This document shows positions 29,693 through 42,834 of a stretch of DNA of 64,000 nucleotides, in pieces. Under the pieces are notes generated by a model, which saw only the letters and a list, made by a program, of their open reading frames with translations, ran no database searches and was not told the origin of the DNA. Position numbers and translations under genes: made by a program. Source of the stretch: Nonomuraea angiospora (GTDB lineage: Bacteria; Actinomycetota; Actinomycetes; Streptosporangiales; Streptosporangiaceae); NCBI RefSeq assembly GCF_014873145.1, contig NZ_JADBEK010000001.1:930001-994000 (forward strand). The letters are read 5' to 3'. The stretch's first letter is position 1. Every line of letters starts with the position of its first letter.

Positions 29693-30151
29693 GTGACCGA
29701 CCGCGTGATCTCCCCGGCCGACCCGCCCGACCCCCTGACGCCGCGGGTGAGCTATCTGGTGTTCCGGCTGGAGCGCTACATCCGCAGCCGCCTGGACGAA
29801 GCGCTCACCCGGCACGGCGTCACGACCACCGAGTACATGGCGCTCAGCGAACTGCGGCTGCGCGACGGGCCGTCCTCGGCGGACCTGGCACGCATCGCCT
29901 TCGTCACGCCGCAGGCGATGAGCCTCGTCATCCGCGACCTCGAACGACGCGGCCTGATCCGCCGAGACCCCCAGCCCGGCGCCGGCCGCGTGCTGCGCGC
30001 CCGCCTCACCCGCAAGGGCCTGTCCACCCTGCGGCGCTGCGACCGCTCCGTCGACGAGATCGAGGCGGTCATGTTCGCCGAGGTCGACGACACCGCGCGC
30101 AAGACGCTGGCGGAAAGCCTCACGGCGTGCGCCCGCGCCCTGCGTCCCTGA
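29693..30151 (+). CDS. MarR-family transcriptional regulator
   Basis: A 152-aa winged-helix protein (VTTTEYMALSELRLRDGPSSADLARIAFVTPQAMSLVIRDLERRGL, wing RVLRARLTRKG). GTG 29693 has no Shine-Dalgarno sequence; TATCGT at 29681-29686 sits where a -10 box would make a leaderless message. The inverted repeat at 29610-29645 is a natural autoregulatory operator and could also control the divergent CE1 esterase. Ligand unknown, perhaps a phenolic acid such as ferulate, which esterase action would release (inference). Confidence 0.88.
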   Translation: MTDRVISPADPPDPLTPRVSYLVFRLERYIRSRLDEALTRHGVTTTEYMALSELRLRDGPSSADLARIAFVTPQAMSLVIRDLERRGLIRRDPQPGAGRVLRARLTRKGLSTLRRCDRSVDEIEAVMFAEVDDTARKTLAESLTACARALRP

Positions 30152-30231
30152 CCTGCGTCGCTGCGTCAGCCTTGCCGACCGGCGAGTTGCCGATCGGTAC
30201 CGGGGCGTGCTTCAGCGGGGCTGCGACGCGG

Positions 30232-31848
30232 TCACGCCGACTGCCTCAACGACATCACGGCCCACGGCGCGAGTTCGACATCGAGGTCCAGCACGCCGCT
30301 GCCGGGCACGGTCAGCGTGAACCTGAGGAGCGAGTCGGCGACTCCGCTCAGGTACTCGCTCTCGGCTCGGGACGGGTTGAGGGGGGACCCGAGCCGGTAC
30401 CAGGCCTCGGCGGCGTTCCCGTGCTCCCAGTCCACGATCTCGACGAGGAACGTGGCGCCCGGCTCCAGCCCGTCGATCGAGTGGCGGATCCTGCGGCTCG
30501 GCCCCATCTCGGCCAGCGCGCGCGCCGCCGGATACGAGTTCTCCGAGCCGACCCCCCTCGTGCCCATGTCCTCGGGGTAGTTGAAGAACACCGCCGACAC
30601 GGCTGACGTCCGGCTGTCACGGGTCACGACCCCGTCGGGCGTCGCGAGGAGCAGCCGGTCGCCGAGCCGTTCCAGCATCGTGAAAGCGTGGAACGTGGGC
30701 TTGTGGACGCCTCCCTCGTTCACCAGGCCGAAGCCGCCGTGGAACGGGCCCATCCCGGCGCCTCCCTCCTCGAACACGTCCGTGAAGGTCCAGTAGGAGA
30801 TCGAGTCGGCGAGAGTGGCGCACTTCAGATACGACCGCGTGATGGAGGTCGCCGCGAACAGCGTGTCGTGGATGAAGTCGCGGGCCGACGGCGACGTCGA
30901 CCACTCCGTGATGTGGATCTCCGCCTCGGGATAGGCGCTGTTGGTCACGAGCTTGCGAAGGAGGGTCAGGTCGTCGAACGTGGCATCGGCGTACCGGGTG
31001 ATCTGCACGGCCTCGCCGTCGGTGCCGTACGCGAAGTCGGTGGGGTACAGGTGGGTGGAGATGAAGTCGATCGGGAGTTCGCGCTCGGCGCACCAGGCGA
31101 TGAAGTCCTCGATCCACACCGGGCGCCAGTCGAGCGCGTCCACGTCGGCCGCGGCGGCCGTCTCGTACATCGCGGAGCGGTCCTCGGCCTCGCCCTTGTA
31201 GCGGTCGTCGGGCACGAAGACGCTCGTCGCGGGCCCGCCCACCTTCAACGCGGGATCGATCTTCTTGATCGCCCTCACGGTCTGCTCGTAAAGCTCGAAG
31301 TACTCGGTCTTCGTGCCGGTCCAGAAGTGGGGAACCAGGTTCGGCTCGTTCCACACCTCGAACCGCCACTCCCGCACCTCGGCGAGGCCGTACCGGTCGA
31401 TCCAGTGCTCGACCGACCTCGTGACCAGCTCGACCCAGCGCGCCATGTCCTTGGGCGGGCTGCAGTGAGCGCCCCACCAGAACACCGTCTCCGTCTCCGT
31501 CGCCAGCTCGCGCGGCATGAAGCCCAGCTCGACGAAGGGGCGGACCCCGCAGTCCACAATGAAGTCGAACACCTTGTCCACATAGCTGAACGTGTGCACG
31601 GGCGCGGCAAGGGGGGTGTTCGGGCCGAAACCGCTGCCGTAGCTCTCCCGGTACACGAACATGTCGTCGTGAAAGACGCCGTGGAAGCGGATGTACTGGA
31701 TTCCGCATGCGGCGACGACGTCGGCGAATTGCTGCCGCCAGTCCGCGCGCAGGGCCTCGTTCGCCCGTCCGGCGCCGATACACCTGCTCCAGACGTGCGG
31801 AAGCGCACTCTCGTCGCACAGCCTGCCGTCGATCCGCAATCGGGTCAT
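30232..31848 (-). CDS. Intracellular GH39 beta-xylosidase
   Basis: A 538-aa protein without a signal peptide. The GH39 barrel shows IQYIRFHGVFHDDM, the acid/base motif EVWNEPN (Glu-168) and the nucleophile motif ITEWSTS (Glu-315), followed by a beta-sandwich (about 400-538). It would split imported xylobiose and short xylo-oligosaccharides. It is the last gene of the transporter operon, 43 bp after the permease. The comparable bxl operons of Streptomyces use a GH3 xylosidase at this position. Confidence 0.92.
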   Translation of the reverse strand: MTRLRIDGRLCDESALPHVWSRCIGAGRANEALRADWRQQFADVVAACGIQYIRFHGVFHDDMFVYRESYGSGFGPNTPLAAPVHTFSYVDKVFDFIVDCGVRPFVELGFMPRELATETETVFWWGAHCSPPKDMARWVELVTRSVEHWIDRYGLAEVREWRFEVWNEPNLVPHFWTGTKTEYFELYEQTVRAIKKIDPALKVGGPATSVFVPDDRYKGEAEDRSAMYETAAAADVDALDWRPVWIEDFIAWCAERELPIDFISTHLYPTDFAYGTDGEAVQITRYADATFDDLTLLRKLVTNSAYPEAEIHITEWSTSPSARDFIHDTLFAATSITRSYLKCATLADSISYWTFTDVFEEGGAGMGPFHGGFGLVNEGGVHKPTFHAFTMLERLGDRLLLATPDGVVTRDSRTSAVSAVFFNYPEDMGTRGVGSENSYPAARALAEMGPSRRIRHSIDGLEPGATFLVEIVDWEHGNAAEAWYRLGSPLNPSRAESEYLSGVADSLLRFTLTVPGSGVLDLDVELAPWAVMSLRQSA

Positions 31849-31891
31849 GGTCTCACTTCTCTTCAGGAAAACGTTGGTGAATGGAGCGCTG

Positions 31892-32776
31892 CTAACCTTT
31901 GACGGCGCCCAGCGACAGGCCCGACTGCCAGTACCGCTGCAGGCTGAGGAACGCGATGATCAACGGGATGATGGTCAGCAGCGCGGACGTGATCACGAGA
32001 TTCTGGATGAGGGCGCCGTTCCCCGCCGTCGAGCCCAGCTTGTTCCACTGGTTGATGCCGACGGTCAGCGGATACCAGGCGGGATCCTTGAGCATGATCA
32101 ACGGCAGGAAGTAGTTGTTCCAGATCGACACGAACGAGAAGAGCAGGACCGTCACGCTCGCCGGTGCGAGCAGCGGGAGTGCGATCTGGAGAAAGGTCCT
32201 GAACTCCCCGGCACCGTCGATCTTCGCGGCCTCCAGCAGGCCATTCGGCACGGCTTCGGCCGTGAACACCCACATCAGGTACAGCCCGAAGGGGTTGATG
32301 AAGGACGGGATGAGAATCGCCCACGGGGTGTTGGTCAGACCGACGTGCGCGAACAGCAGGAACTGCGGGATCGCCAGGGCGATGCCGGGGACCGAGATCG
32401 ATCCCAGGACGACGAAGAGGAACACCCGCTTGCCCCTGAAGTCGAGTTTCGCCAGGGCGTACCCGCCGAGGGCGGCCAGGAAGGTCGACACGGTCGCACC
32501 CACGACGACGTAGAGAACGGTGTTGAGGAGCCAGCGGGAGAAGATCCCGTCCTGGTAGCTGAACACCTGCACGATGTTGTCCCACAGGGCGAACTCGCGG
32601 CCGGGTGCCAGCCCGAACGACGACACGAAGTCGGCCTGCGACTTGGTCGCGTTGATGACCAGCCACACGAGCGGCAGCAGGCAGTACAACATGAACAGAG
32701 CTGTCATCACGGTGAGGGTCGTGCTCTTCCTGGGATTCTCCACCGTGTAGAGCCGGCGGCTACTGATCGGGTGCAT
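31892..32776 (-). CDS. CUT1 sugar ABC transporter permease (MalG type)
   Basis: A 294-aa protein with six predicted membrane segments and the ATPase-contact motif EAAKIDGAGEFRTFLQIALPLL. ATG 32776 lies 17 bp inside the preceding permease gene. It pairs with that permease for xylo-oligosaccharide-type uptake. No ATPase gene is in this operon; actinomycete CUT1 systems commonly share an MsiK-type ATPase encoded elsewhere. Confidence 0.93.
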   Translation of the reverse strand: MHPISSRRLYTVENPRKSTTLTVMTALFMLYCLLPLVWLVINATKSQADFVSSFGLAPGREFALWDNIVQVFSYQDGIFSRWLLNTVLYVVVGATVSTFLAALGGYALAKLDFRGKRVFLFVVLGSISVPGIALAIPQFLLFAHVGLTNTPWAILIPSFINPFGLYLMWVFTAEAVPNGLLEAAKIDGAGEFRTFLQIALPLLAPASVTVLLFSFVSIWNNYFLPLIMLKDPAWYPLTVGINQWNKLGSTAGNGALIQNLVITSALLTIIPLIIAFLSLQRYWQSGLSLGAVKG

Positions 32777-33713
32777 TCCTCAACCCTCTGATCTGGACGA
32801 CGTAGGCGACGGTGATCGTGATCGCCGCCATGACGAGCGCGAGTGCGGCCGCATAGCCCTGCTGGGACCCGGTGAACGCCAGGTTGTACGCGTACAGATT
32901 CGGCGTGTAGAACGTGGTGACGCCGCTGTTGGCCACCATCGAGGGCAGGATCTGCGGTTCGTTGAACATCTGGAACGTGCCGATGATCGAGAAGATGATC
33001 GTGACGACCAGGGATCCGCGAAGTGCCGGCAGCTTGATCGCGCGGACGATCTGGAGCTCGTTCGCCCCGTCGATCGCGGCCGCCTCGTACAGTTCGCGTG
33101 GGACGGCCTTGAGCGCGGCGTAGAAGATGAGCATGTTGAAGCCGGTGAACGCCCACGTCACCATCACCCCGATGGAGATGAGCGTGGTACCAGGGGCGAA
33201 GGGGTCGAGGTCCGTGCCGAAAGCGTCGTTGAGGCTGCCGAACAGGCCGTACTTGACGCCCAGCAGGAATCCCCACATGAGGGTCGCCACGATCGCCGGC
33301 ACCGCGTAGGGGAGGAAGATCGTCACCCGCATGAACCTGGTGCCGTGCACCCGCATGGAGTCCAGCGCCAGCGCCAGCGCCATGGCGAAGATCAGCATGA
33401 TCGGCACCTGGACGAGCGTGAAGCGGAAGACGCGCCCCACCCCGTCCCAGAACTGCGGATCCTGGAACAGCTTGCCGTAGTTCGCGAATCCGACGAACGT
33501 GTTGCCCCCGATGAGCTTGTCCTGGAAGAGGCTGAGGTAGACCGCGTACAGGATGGGCACGATGAACACCAGGGCGAACAGCGCCCCGAAAGGCGCTATG
33601 AACGCCAGCCCGATCTGTGACTTCCGGCGCTTGTGACTTGGCGCCGGATGGTGTGCGGCATCCGGCGACGCCATGGCCGAAGCGGTGACGTCGACCTGAC
33701 GTGCCAGGCCCAT
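32760..33713 (-). CDS. CUT1 sugar ABC transporter permease (MalF type)
   Basis: A 317-aa protein with six membrane helices after a hydrophilic 30-residue N-terminus, and the contact motif ELYEAAAIDGANELQIVRAIKLPAL. ATG 33713 follows GGAAGGA eight bases upstream. It lies 41 bp after the receptor gene. Together with the second permease it forms the channel. Confidence 0.93.
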   Translation of the reverse strand: MGLARQVDVTASAMASPDAAHHPAPSHKRRKSQIGLAFIAPFGALFALVFIVPILYAVYLSLFQDKLIGGNTFVGFANYGKLFQDPQFWDGVGRVFRFTLVQVPIMLIFAMALALALDSMRVHGTRFMRVTIFLPYAVPAIVATLMWGFLLGVKYGLFGSLNDAFGTDLDPFAPGTTLISIGVMVTWAFTGFNMLIFYAALKAVPRELYEAAAIDGANELQIVRAIKLPALRGSLVVTIIFSIIGTFQMFNEPQILPSMVANSGVTTFYTPNLYAYNLAFTGSQQGYAAALALVMAAITITVAYVVQIRGLRNAPDQ

Positions 33714-33754
33714 GTCCGTGTTCCTTCCGATTCGTTGCGGTGGCCGAGGGCTCA

Positions 33755-35071
33755 CTAGTCCACTTCGAAGCCCTGCTCGTTGCCGTACTGGATGCAGCGC
33801 TGCTTCCACTGCTCGAGGATCTCGGCGAGCGAGCCCTTGCCCGTGGTGTAGAACGGCGAGGCGAGGTCGCCGTAGACCGAGCGGGCCCACTCGAAGAACG
33901 GCGGGTACTGCCAGCCGCTCCCGACGATCTCCGAGGCCTCGGCCAGCACGGCGCCGACCTTCTGCTCGCCGAAGTACCGGTTGGCCTTGCTCTGGAACGC
34001 CTCGCTGTCCAGGACCGACGTGTTCGGCACGAAGGCGCCCGCGTCGACGCGGGACGACAGACCACCGCCGTGCGTGAAGTACTCGAGGAACTTGAAAGCC
34101 GCGTCCTGGTGCTCGGCCGCGGCCGGGATGCCGAAGGAGCTTCCGCCGTTCGCCGCCCCGACCTTGTCTCCCTGCTTCCACTGCGGCATCAAGGCGACTC
34201 TGAAGTCTCCGGCGGCCTTGGGCGCGCGCTCCGGCAGCGTGGAGGTCAGCCAGCCGCCCATGGTCTGGGTGGCGAGGGTTCCGTCGTTGAGCGTGCGGTT
34301 CCAGTCGTCGGACCACCCTGTGATCTTCGTGTTGATCAGACCCTCGTCGAGCATCTTCTGCCAGAAGGCGACGGCCCTGGTCGTGCCCTCGTCGGTGAAG
34401 TCGATGTGCACCTTGTTGCCGTTCACCTTGAACGGACGGCCACCGGCCTGCCAGATGAGGGAGAGCAGGAAGAAGATGTCTCCCGTGTCCTGGGCGATGT
34501 AGTGGTCGCCCCCGAGCGCCCGCACCTTCTTGGCGGCTTCGTAGTACTCGTCCCACGTGGCCGGGGCCTTGTCGATGCCGGCCTTCTTGAGGGTGGCCGT
34601 GTTGTAGAACAGCGCCGAAGGACCGTAGTCGGACGGCAGCGCGTAGACCTTGCCGTTGACCGTCACGTCGCTCCACGCGCCCGGGACGTAGTCCTTCTTG
34701 AAGTTCTCGACGCCGTACTTGCCGAGATCGGCGAGCTTGCCGGGAATGGCGAAGTAGGGCACCGCGAAGTACTCGAACATCACGACGTCAGGCACGCCGG
34801 AGCCGGCCTGGATGGCGTTGTCGAGCGCCTTGTACTCGTCCTGGGACGAGCCCGCGTTGACGACCTCGACCTTGATGTTCGGGTTGGCGGCCTGGAAGCC
34901 CGGGACAGCCCCCGCTACGGTGCCGTCCCAGCTCCAGACCGTGAGCTTCACCTGCTGGTCACCGCCGCTGCCGGTCGCGCTTCCGCCGCCGGAGCCGCCC
35001 GAGCAAGCGGTCAGCGCGAACATCGGCACGAGGACCGCGGAAAGGAGCCTTGCCTTCTGGGAGAGCCGCAT
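33755..35071 (-). CDS. Xylo-oligosaccharide-type sugar-binding lipoprotein (CUT1 receptor)
   Basis: A 438-aa SBP_bac_1 lipoprotein: signal peptide with lipobox LTAC (lipidated Cys about 23), glycine-rich linker, then LTVWSWDGTVAGAVPGFQAANPNIKVEVV. ATG 35071 is preferred over the longer frame because AGGAGAGG lies just upstream and the signal peptide starts there. The operon with GH39 and a divergent LacI gene resembles bxlEFG of Streptomyces, so xylobiose and related oligomers are likely ligands. An operator (CGAAACTATTTCG, 35104-35116) lies 33 bp upstream. Confidence 0.92.
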   Translation of the reverse strand: MRLSQKARLLSAVLVPMFALTACSGGSGGGSATGSGGDQQVKLTVWSWDGTVAGAVPGFQAANPNIKVEVVNAGSSQDEYKALDNAIQAGSGVPDVVMFEYFAVPYFAIPGKLADLGKYGVENFKKDYVPGAWSDVTVNGKVYALPSDYGPSALFYNTATLKKAGIDKAPATWDEYYEAAKKVRALGGDHYIAQDTGDIFFLLSLIWQAGGRPFKVNGNKVHIDFTDEGTTRAVAFWQKMLDEGLINTKITGWSDDWNRTLNDGTLATQTMGGWLTSTLPERAPKAAGDFRVALMPQWKQGDKVGAANGGSSFGIPAAAEHQDAAFKFLEYFTHGGGLSSRVDAGAFVPNTSVLDSEAFQSKANRYFGEQKVGAVLAEASEIVGSGWQYPPFFEWARSVYGDLASPFYTTGKGSLAEILEQWKQRCIQYGNEQGFEVD

Positions 35072-35103
35072 CGAGCCTCTCCTCTCGTCCTGGGGGATGG
35101 GTT

Positions 35104-35237
35104 CGAAACTATTTCGCAACTTGTTCGGTGCTGCCAGGACACTAGGTGGCGTGTCTGTCCCGTGTCAACGGGAGGAACAGCGAGGATGCCGGACGGCAAT
35201 GGGGGAAGGGCCGTGGTAGATTCGAAATAGTTTCGAA
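35104..35237. promoter_or_regulatory. Paired LacI-type operators in the divergent promoter
   Basis: CGAAACTATTTCG (35104-35116) and its exact reverse complement within TTCGAAATAGTTTCGAA (35221-35237) flank the region between the receptor gene and the LacI gene. Each half is CGAAA/TTTCG with a 3-base centre. One site abuts each start, so a single LacI protein probably represses both directions, perhaps by looping. Confidence 0.85.
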
Positions 35238-35254
35238 GCCCGAAAGGAGCCCTG

Positions 35255-36298
35255 ATGTCACGGCGAGGTCGTTCGGAGCGAGCCACCTTGGCGGACGTCG
35301 CCCGACTGGCCGGCGTCTCGCCGGCGACCGCCTCGAAGGTCCTCAACGGGCGGAGCGATGTGGGCGCGAGCACGCGTGAGCATGTCCTCGGGGTCATGGC
35401 CGAGATCGGCTACATGCCGACGGCGGTGCGACATGAGCGAACCCGCGGCCGGACCCTCGTCACGGTGCTCGACATCGTGGAGTCCCGTTATGCCGGGACG
35501 GTGCTCCAAGGGGTACTCCTGGCGGCGACCTCCGCGCAGGCCGAGCTCCTCCTTCGCCTGCCGCCCGACGAGCCGATCAGCGCGAGCCGTACGGCGGCCC
35601 GGGCCTGGATGGAGGAGCAGCAGGCGTCCGGTGTCGTCGGTGTCATCGCCCTCGCCGTCGCCGTGCCCGACTCGGTGCTCCTCGCGGCGGAGGAGCTGGA
35701 GGTGCCCATCGTGACGATCGACCCGATCGATACGACCGAATCGCGTCTCGTCAGCATCGGCTCCACCAACTGGGCGGGCGGTCGCTCGGCGACCGAGCAC
35801 GTCATCAAGCTCGGCCACCGCAGGATCGCCTGGATCGGCGGGCCGCTGGGCTCTGCCCCCTCGCTGGAACGCTTCCACGGGTACCAGGCCGCGCTCGACT
35901 CGGCCGGCGTCACGCCGGATCGCGCACTGATCCGCCACGAGGCGTTCTCCGTCGAGGCGGGACTGCGGCACGGCCATGACCTGCTCGCGCAGGACGAGCG
36001 GCCGACCGCGATCGTCGCGGGCAATGACGAGATCGCCGTTGGGGTCCTCGCCGCGGCCAAGAATCTTCACATCAATGTGCCGGGCGAGCTGTCGGTCACC
36101 GGGTTCGACGACACGCCGCAGACCCAGTGGACCACGCCCCGGCTCACGTCCGTCCGGCAGCCTCTCGTCGGCATGGGCCGGATGGCGGTCGAGACCGTCC
36201 TCGGCATGGCGGACGGCGTCCAGCCCGCCTCCCGGCACCTCCAGCTGGCGACGACCCTCAGCGTCCGCGACTCGACGGGCCCCGCCCCTGCGTCCTGA
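35255..36298 (+). CDS. LacI-family regulator of the xylo-oligosaccharide operon
   Basis: A 347-aa repressor starting at ATG 35255 after AAAGGAG. Residues about 8-55 are the LacI helix-turn-helix and hinge (TLADVARLAGVSPATASKVLNGRSDV), followed by a periplasmic-binding-like effector domain (IAWIGGPLGSAPSLERFHGYQ, TAIVAGNDEIAVGVLAAAK, TGFDDTPQ). Position and operators indicate control of the transporter-GH39 operon and of itself, like BxlR. The xylanase gene 259 bp downstream carries related but differently spaced sites. Confidence 0.93.
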   Translation: MSRRGRSERATLADVARLAGVSPATASKVLNGRSDVGASTREHVLGVMAEIGYMPTAVRHERTRGRTLVTVLDIVESRYAGTVLQGVLLAATSAQAELLLRLPPDEPISASRTAARAWMEEQQASGVVGVIALAVAVPDSVLLAAEELEVPIVTIDPIDTTESRLVSIGSTNWAGGRSATEHVIKLGHRRIAWIGGPLGSAPSLERFHGYQAALDSAGVTPDRALIRHEAFSVEAGLRHGHDLLAQDERPTAIVAGNDEIAVGVLAAAKNLHINVPGELSVTGFDDTPQTQWTTPRLTSVRQPLVGMGRMAVETVLGMADGVQPASRHLQLATTLSVRDSTGPAPAS

Positions 36299-38029
<1,731 letters not shown>

Positions 38030-38051
38030 AGCCGCGCCGGTAGGCCCATGA

Positions 38052-38084
38052 CTTCGCCGCAACCGGTGGCCGGTTGCGGCGAAG
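38052..38084. terminator. Bidirectional terminator between convergent GH10 and GH95 genes
   Basis: CTTCGCCGCAACCGG (38052-38066) pairs perfectly with CCGGTTGCGGCGAAG (38070-38084) around a 3-base loop. Confidence 0.82.
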
Positions 38085-38115
38085 CGCGTGCGAAGGTCTG
38101 CGAGCGTCGTCCGGT

Positions 38116-40965
38116 TCACACGCCCGTGATGGTCCATTGGTTGTTGGTGCTGTTGTTCGGCGACCACATGGCGACGGTGGAGCCGGCCGTGCTGTTGCCC
38201 ATGCCGTCGAGGGCCGTACCGGTGCCGCGGTTGATGATCTGGTAGCGGCCGTTGCCCGTGCTGTTGAGGCGCCACTGCTGGTTGTTGCCGCCGCCCCACG
38301 CGGCCTGCCTGGCGTTGGCTCCGTTGGCGGTGTTGCCCCAGCTGTCGGCGACCATGCCGTTGGTACGGTTGACGATGCGGTACCACCCGCCGCCCAGGTC
38401 GACGAGCTGCCACTGCAGGTTGGTGCTGCCGTCCCAGTTCCACTGCTTGAGGTTCGCCCCGGAGGCGACGTTCCCGCCGCTGTCCAGCGCCAGGCCGGTG
38501 GTCGCGTTGGTGATCCGCACGTAGGTCGCCGGCGGGGGACCGCCGGAGCCGGTCATGCGGTACGTACGGCCGGCCTGGCCGGTCAGTCCGATGACGTCGT
38601 TCTCGGGTTTGGCGACGCTGACGGTGTCGCCGGTCGTGGTGTCGACCACCTGGTAGGTCCCGGCGAAGATCCGGCTGCGCACGTTGACCGTCCCGTCACG
38701 GTCGAACCTGATGAGGATCTCGGTGGCCCCGCCGGAGCTCCACGTCGCGTCCACGGTGTAGCCGCCGCGCCCTCGAAGACCCTGCGCCTTCCCGCTCGGC
38801 CAGGCCGCCGGGAGCGCCGGCAGCACGTGAAGCTCGCCGTTGTGGCTCTGCAGCAGCATCTCGGCGATGCCGGACGTGGCGCCGAAGTTGCCGTCGATCT
38901 GGAACGGCGGGTGCAGGTCGAACATGTTGGGCGCGAGCCGGGCCGTCGTCACGAGGGCGCGGATCAGGTCGTGCGCCCGCGTGCCCTCCTCCATCCGCGC
39001 CCAGTAGTTGATCTTCCAGGCCAGGGACCAGCCCGTACCGTCGTCACCGCGCAGTTCGAGGGTCCGCCGCGCGGCGGTGTACAGCGCGGGGGTGCCGCGC
39101 TTGGTGATCTGGTTGCTGGGGTGCAGGCCGTAGAGGTGGGAGATGTGCCGGTGGTTCTGCTCGGTCTCGACCCAGTCGTACAGCCACTCCTGGATGTTGC
39201 CGCGTGAGCCGGTCTTCATCGGCGGGAGCCGGTCCCGGGCGGCGAGGACCTGGGCACGGAAGCTCGCGTCCGTGCCCAGGAGCTCGCTCGCCTTGGCGCA
39301 GCCGTTGAACAGGTCCCGCAGGATCTGGTTGTCCATCGTGGGTCCGGCGCAGACGCTGACGCCCGCGTGGTGGGTCAGTTCCGGGGAGTTCGACGGGTTC
39401 GTGACCAGATATTTGAGGCTCGGTTCCTCCACGAGGGTCTCCAGGAAGAACTGCGCGGCCCCCTTCATGGCCGGGTAGTACTGCCGGAGGAAGTCGAGGT
39501 CGCCGGTGAAGAGGTAGTGGTCCCAGATCATGGTGGCCAGCCATGCGCCGCCGGTCTGCCACATGCCCCAGGTCGCGCCGTCGACGACCGAACTGCCCCG
39601 CCAGCCGTCGGTGTTGTGGTGGGTCACCCAGCCGCCGGCGTTGTACTGCACCCGGGCTGTGCGGGCGCCGCTGACCGTGAGGTCGTTGATCATCCTGAAC
39701 ACCGGCTCGTAGCACTCCGACAGGTTGGTCGTGTCGGCCGGCCAGTAGTTCATGGGCAGGTTGGCGTTGAGGGTGTACTTCGAGTCCCAGGACGGGGTCA
39801 GCGAGTCGTTCCAGATGCCCTGGAGGTTGGCGGGCTGGGTGCCCGGCCGCGAGGAGGAGATCAGCAGGTATCGGCCGTACTGGAACAGCAGCGCCGAGAA
39901 CTGCGGGTCGTTGCTGTTCGCGTGCTGCGCGATCCGCACGTCGGTCGGCTGGTCGGCCGCCGAGGTGCGGCCGAGGTCGAGCGTCGTGCGCCCGAACAGC
40001 CGCTGGTAGTCGGCGACGTGCCGGCCGCGCAGGTCGTCGTAGGTCCTGCCGGCGGCGGCGTCGAGATGGCGCCGGGCGATGCCCTGGTAGTCGCCGCTGA
40101 CGTCCTTGTAGTTCACGTAGCCGGAGCCGATGGAGATCAGCACCGTCACGCTGTCGGCGGACCTCACCTGCAGGGTGCCGCCGGAGCTGCTGACACTGCC
40201 GCCTTCGGCGACGGCCCGGGCCAGTGCCAGGAACCTGACCTTGCCGGCCAGGCCCCTCTGGTCGCCGGAGATGCCGTCGAGCGCCACCGTCGTGCCGTCC
40301 GGGCTGGACCGTGTCGTCCGCTGCGGGCTGCCGAACGTCGCGGAGAACGTGATCGAGCCGGGCTTGTCGGCGGTCAGGCGGATGGCGATCACCTGATCCG
40401 GCGCGCTCGCGAGCACCTCGCGCCGGTACCGTACGCCGTTCTGCAGGTATGTCACCGTCGTGGTGGCCGTGGTCAGGTCCAGGGAACGGTTGTACTCCGA
40501 AACTCCGGTGGCGCTGCCGAAGGTCAGTCGCAGATCGCCCACGGGCTGGTAGGCCAGCTGAGCCGAAGGGTTGCCCAGCATGTTCTGGTCGACCAGGGTC
40601 TGGGCCTGGCTCCACTGGTTCTGGAAGACCAGCTGCCGGATCTGCCCCAGCGCCGCCGCGCCCTTCGTGTTGCTCTGGTCGTACGGCCCGCCGGCCCAGA
40701 TGGTGTCCTCGTTGAGCTGCAGCCGCTCGGTGTCGACGTTGCCGAACACCATGGCGCCCAGGCGGCCGTTTCCGATCGGAAGCGCGCGCAGCCACTCCGT
40801 GCCGGCGCTTTCGTCGTACCACAAGGCCAGATCGTTCGCGGCCCTCACCTCCGCGGGCGCCACCGACTCGGCCCGGGCCGCGGCCGTCCATGGCAAGGGC
40901 ACCAGCGCGGCTCCGGCTCCAGCCGCGCCGAATCTCAGCACTTGTCTTCGCGATAAATCAGCCAT
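38116..40965 (-). CDS. Tat-exported GH95 alpha-L-fucosidase/galactosidase with ricin-type domain
   Basis: A 949-aa enzyme starting at ATG 40965 after GGAG. The signal has a twin-arginine motif (SRRQVLRFG). Residues about 45-270 form the GH95 N-terminal domain (LPIGNGRLGAMVFG, LQLNEDTIWAGGP), followed by the (alpha/alpha)6 barrel (NLQGIWNDSLTPSWDSKYTLN split, NYWPAD, HISHLYGLHPSNQI) and a C-terminal beta domain. The last 135 residues are a ricin-B-like module of a different subfamily from the CBM13 copies (NATTGLALDSGGN). GH95 enzymes remove alpha-1,2-L-fucose or L-galactose from xyloglucan and other glycans. Confidence 0.93.
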   Translation of the reverse strand: MADLSRRQVLRFGAAGAGAALVPLPWTAAARAESVAPAEVRAANDLALWYDESAGTEWLRALPIGNGRLGAMVFGNVDTERLQLNEDTIWAGGPYDQSNTKGAAALGQIRQLVFQNQWSQAQTLVDQNMLGNPSAQLAYQPVGDLRLTFGSATGVSEYNRSLDLTTATTTVTYLQNGVRYRREVLASAPDQVIAIRLTADKPGSITFSATFGSPQRTTRSSPDGTTVALDGISGDQRGLAGKVRFLALARAVAEGGSVSSSGGTLQVRSADSVTVLISIGSGYVNYKDVSGDYQGIARRHLDAAAGRTYDDLRGRHVADYQRLFGRTTLDLGRTSAADQPTDVRIAQHANSNDPQFSALLFQYGRYLLISSSRPGTQPANLQGIWNDSLTPSWDSKYTLNANLPMNYWPADTTNLSECYEPVFRMINDLTVSGARTARVQYNAGGWVTHHNTDGWRGSSVVDGATWGMWQTGGAWLATMIWDHYLFTGDLDFLRQYYPAMKGAAQFFLETLVEEPSLKYLVTNPSNSPELTHHAGVSVCAGPTMDNQILRDLFNGCAKASELLGTDASFRAQVLAARDRLPPMKTGSRGNIQEWLYDWVETEQNHRHISHLYGLHPSNQITKRGTPALYTAARRTLELRGDDGTGWSLAWKINYWARMEEGTRAHDLIRALVTTARLAPNMFDLHPPFQIDGNFGATSGIAEMLLQSHNGELHVLPALPAAWPSGKAQGLRGRGGYTVDATWSSGGATEILIRFDRDGTVNVRSRIFAGTYQVVDTTTGDTVSVAKPENDVIGLTGQAGRTYRMTGSGGPPPATYVRITNATTGLALDSGGNVASGANLKQWNWDGSTNLQWQLVDLGGGWYRIVNRTNGMVADSWGNTANGANARQAAWGGGNNQQWRLNSTGNGRYQIINRGTGTALDGMGNSTAGSTVAMWSPNNSTNNQWTITGV

Positions 40966-41053
40966 TTCGGTTCTCCAAGCCCATGAGGGTTTCGCGGGCG
41001 GTCGTCGGGTGCGAGCACGAGCCCCGCACCGTGTACGTCCAGGCGTGCTCGTG

Positions 41054-41089
41054 GCCATCGCCGGGGCGATGAGTCGTCCCGGCGATGGC
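41054..41089 (-). terminator. Hairpin terminator after the CE1-CBM13 gene
   Basis: GCCATCGCCGGG (41054-41065) pairs perfectly with CCCGGCGATGGC (41078-41089), 24 bp beyond the stop at 41113 and before the GH95 start. Confidence 0.7.
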
Positions 41090-41112
41090 GCATGGTCAGC
41101 TGTCACGGGCCG

Positions 41113-42834
<1,722 letters not shown>

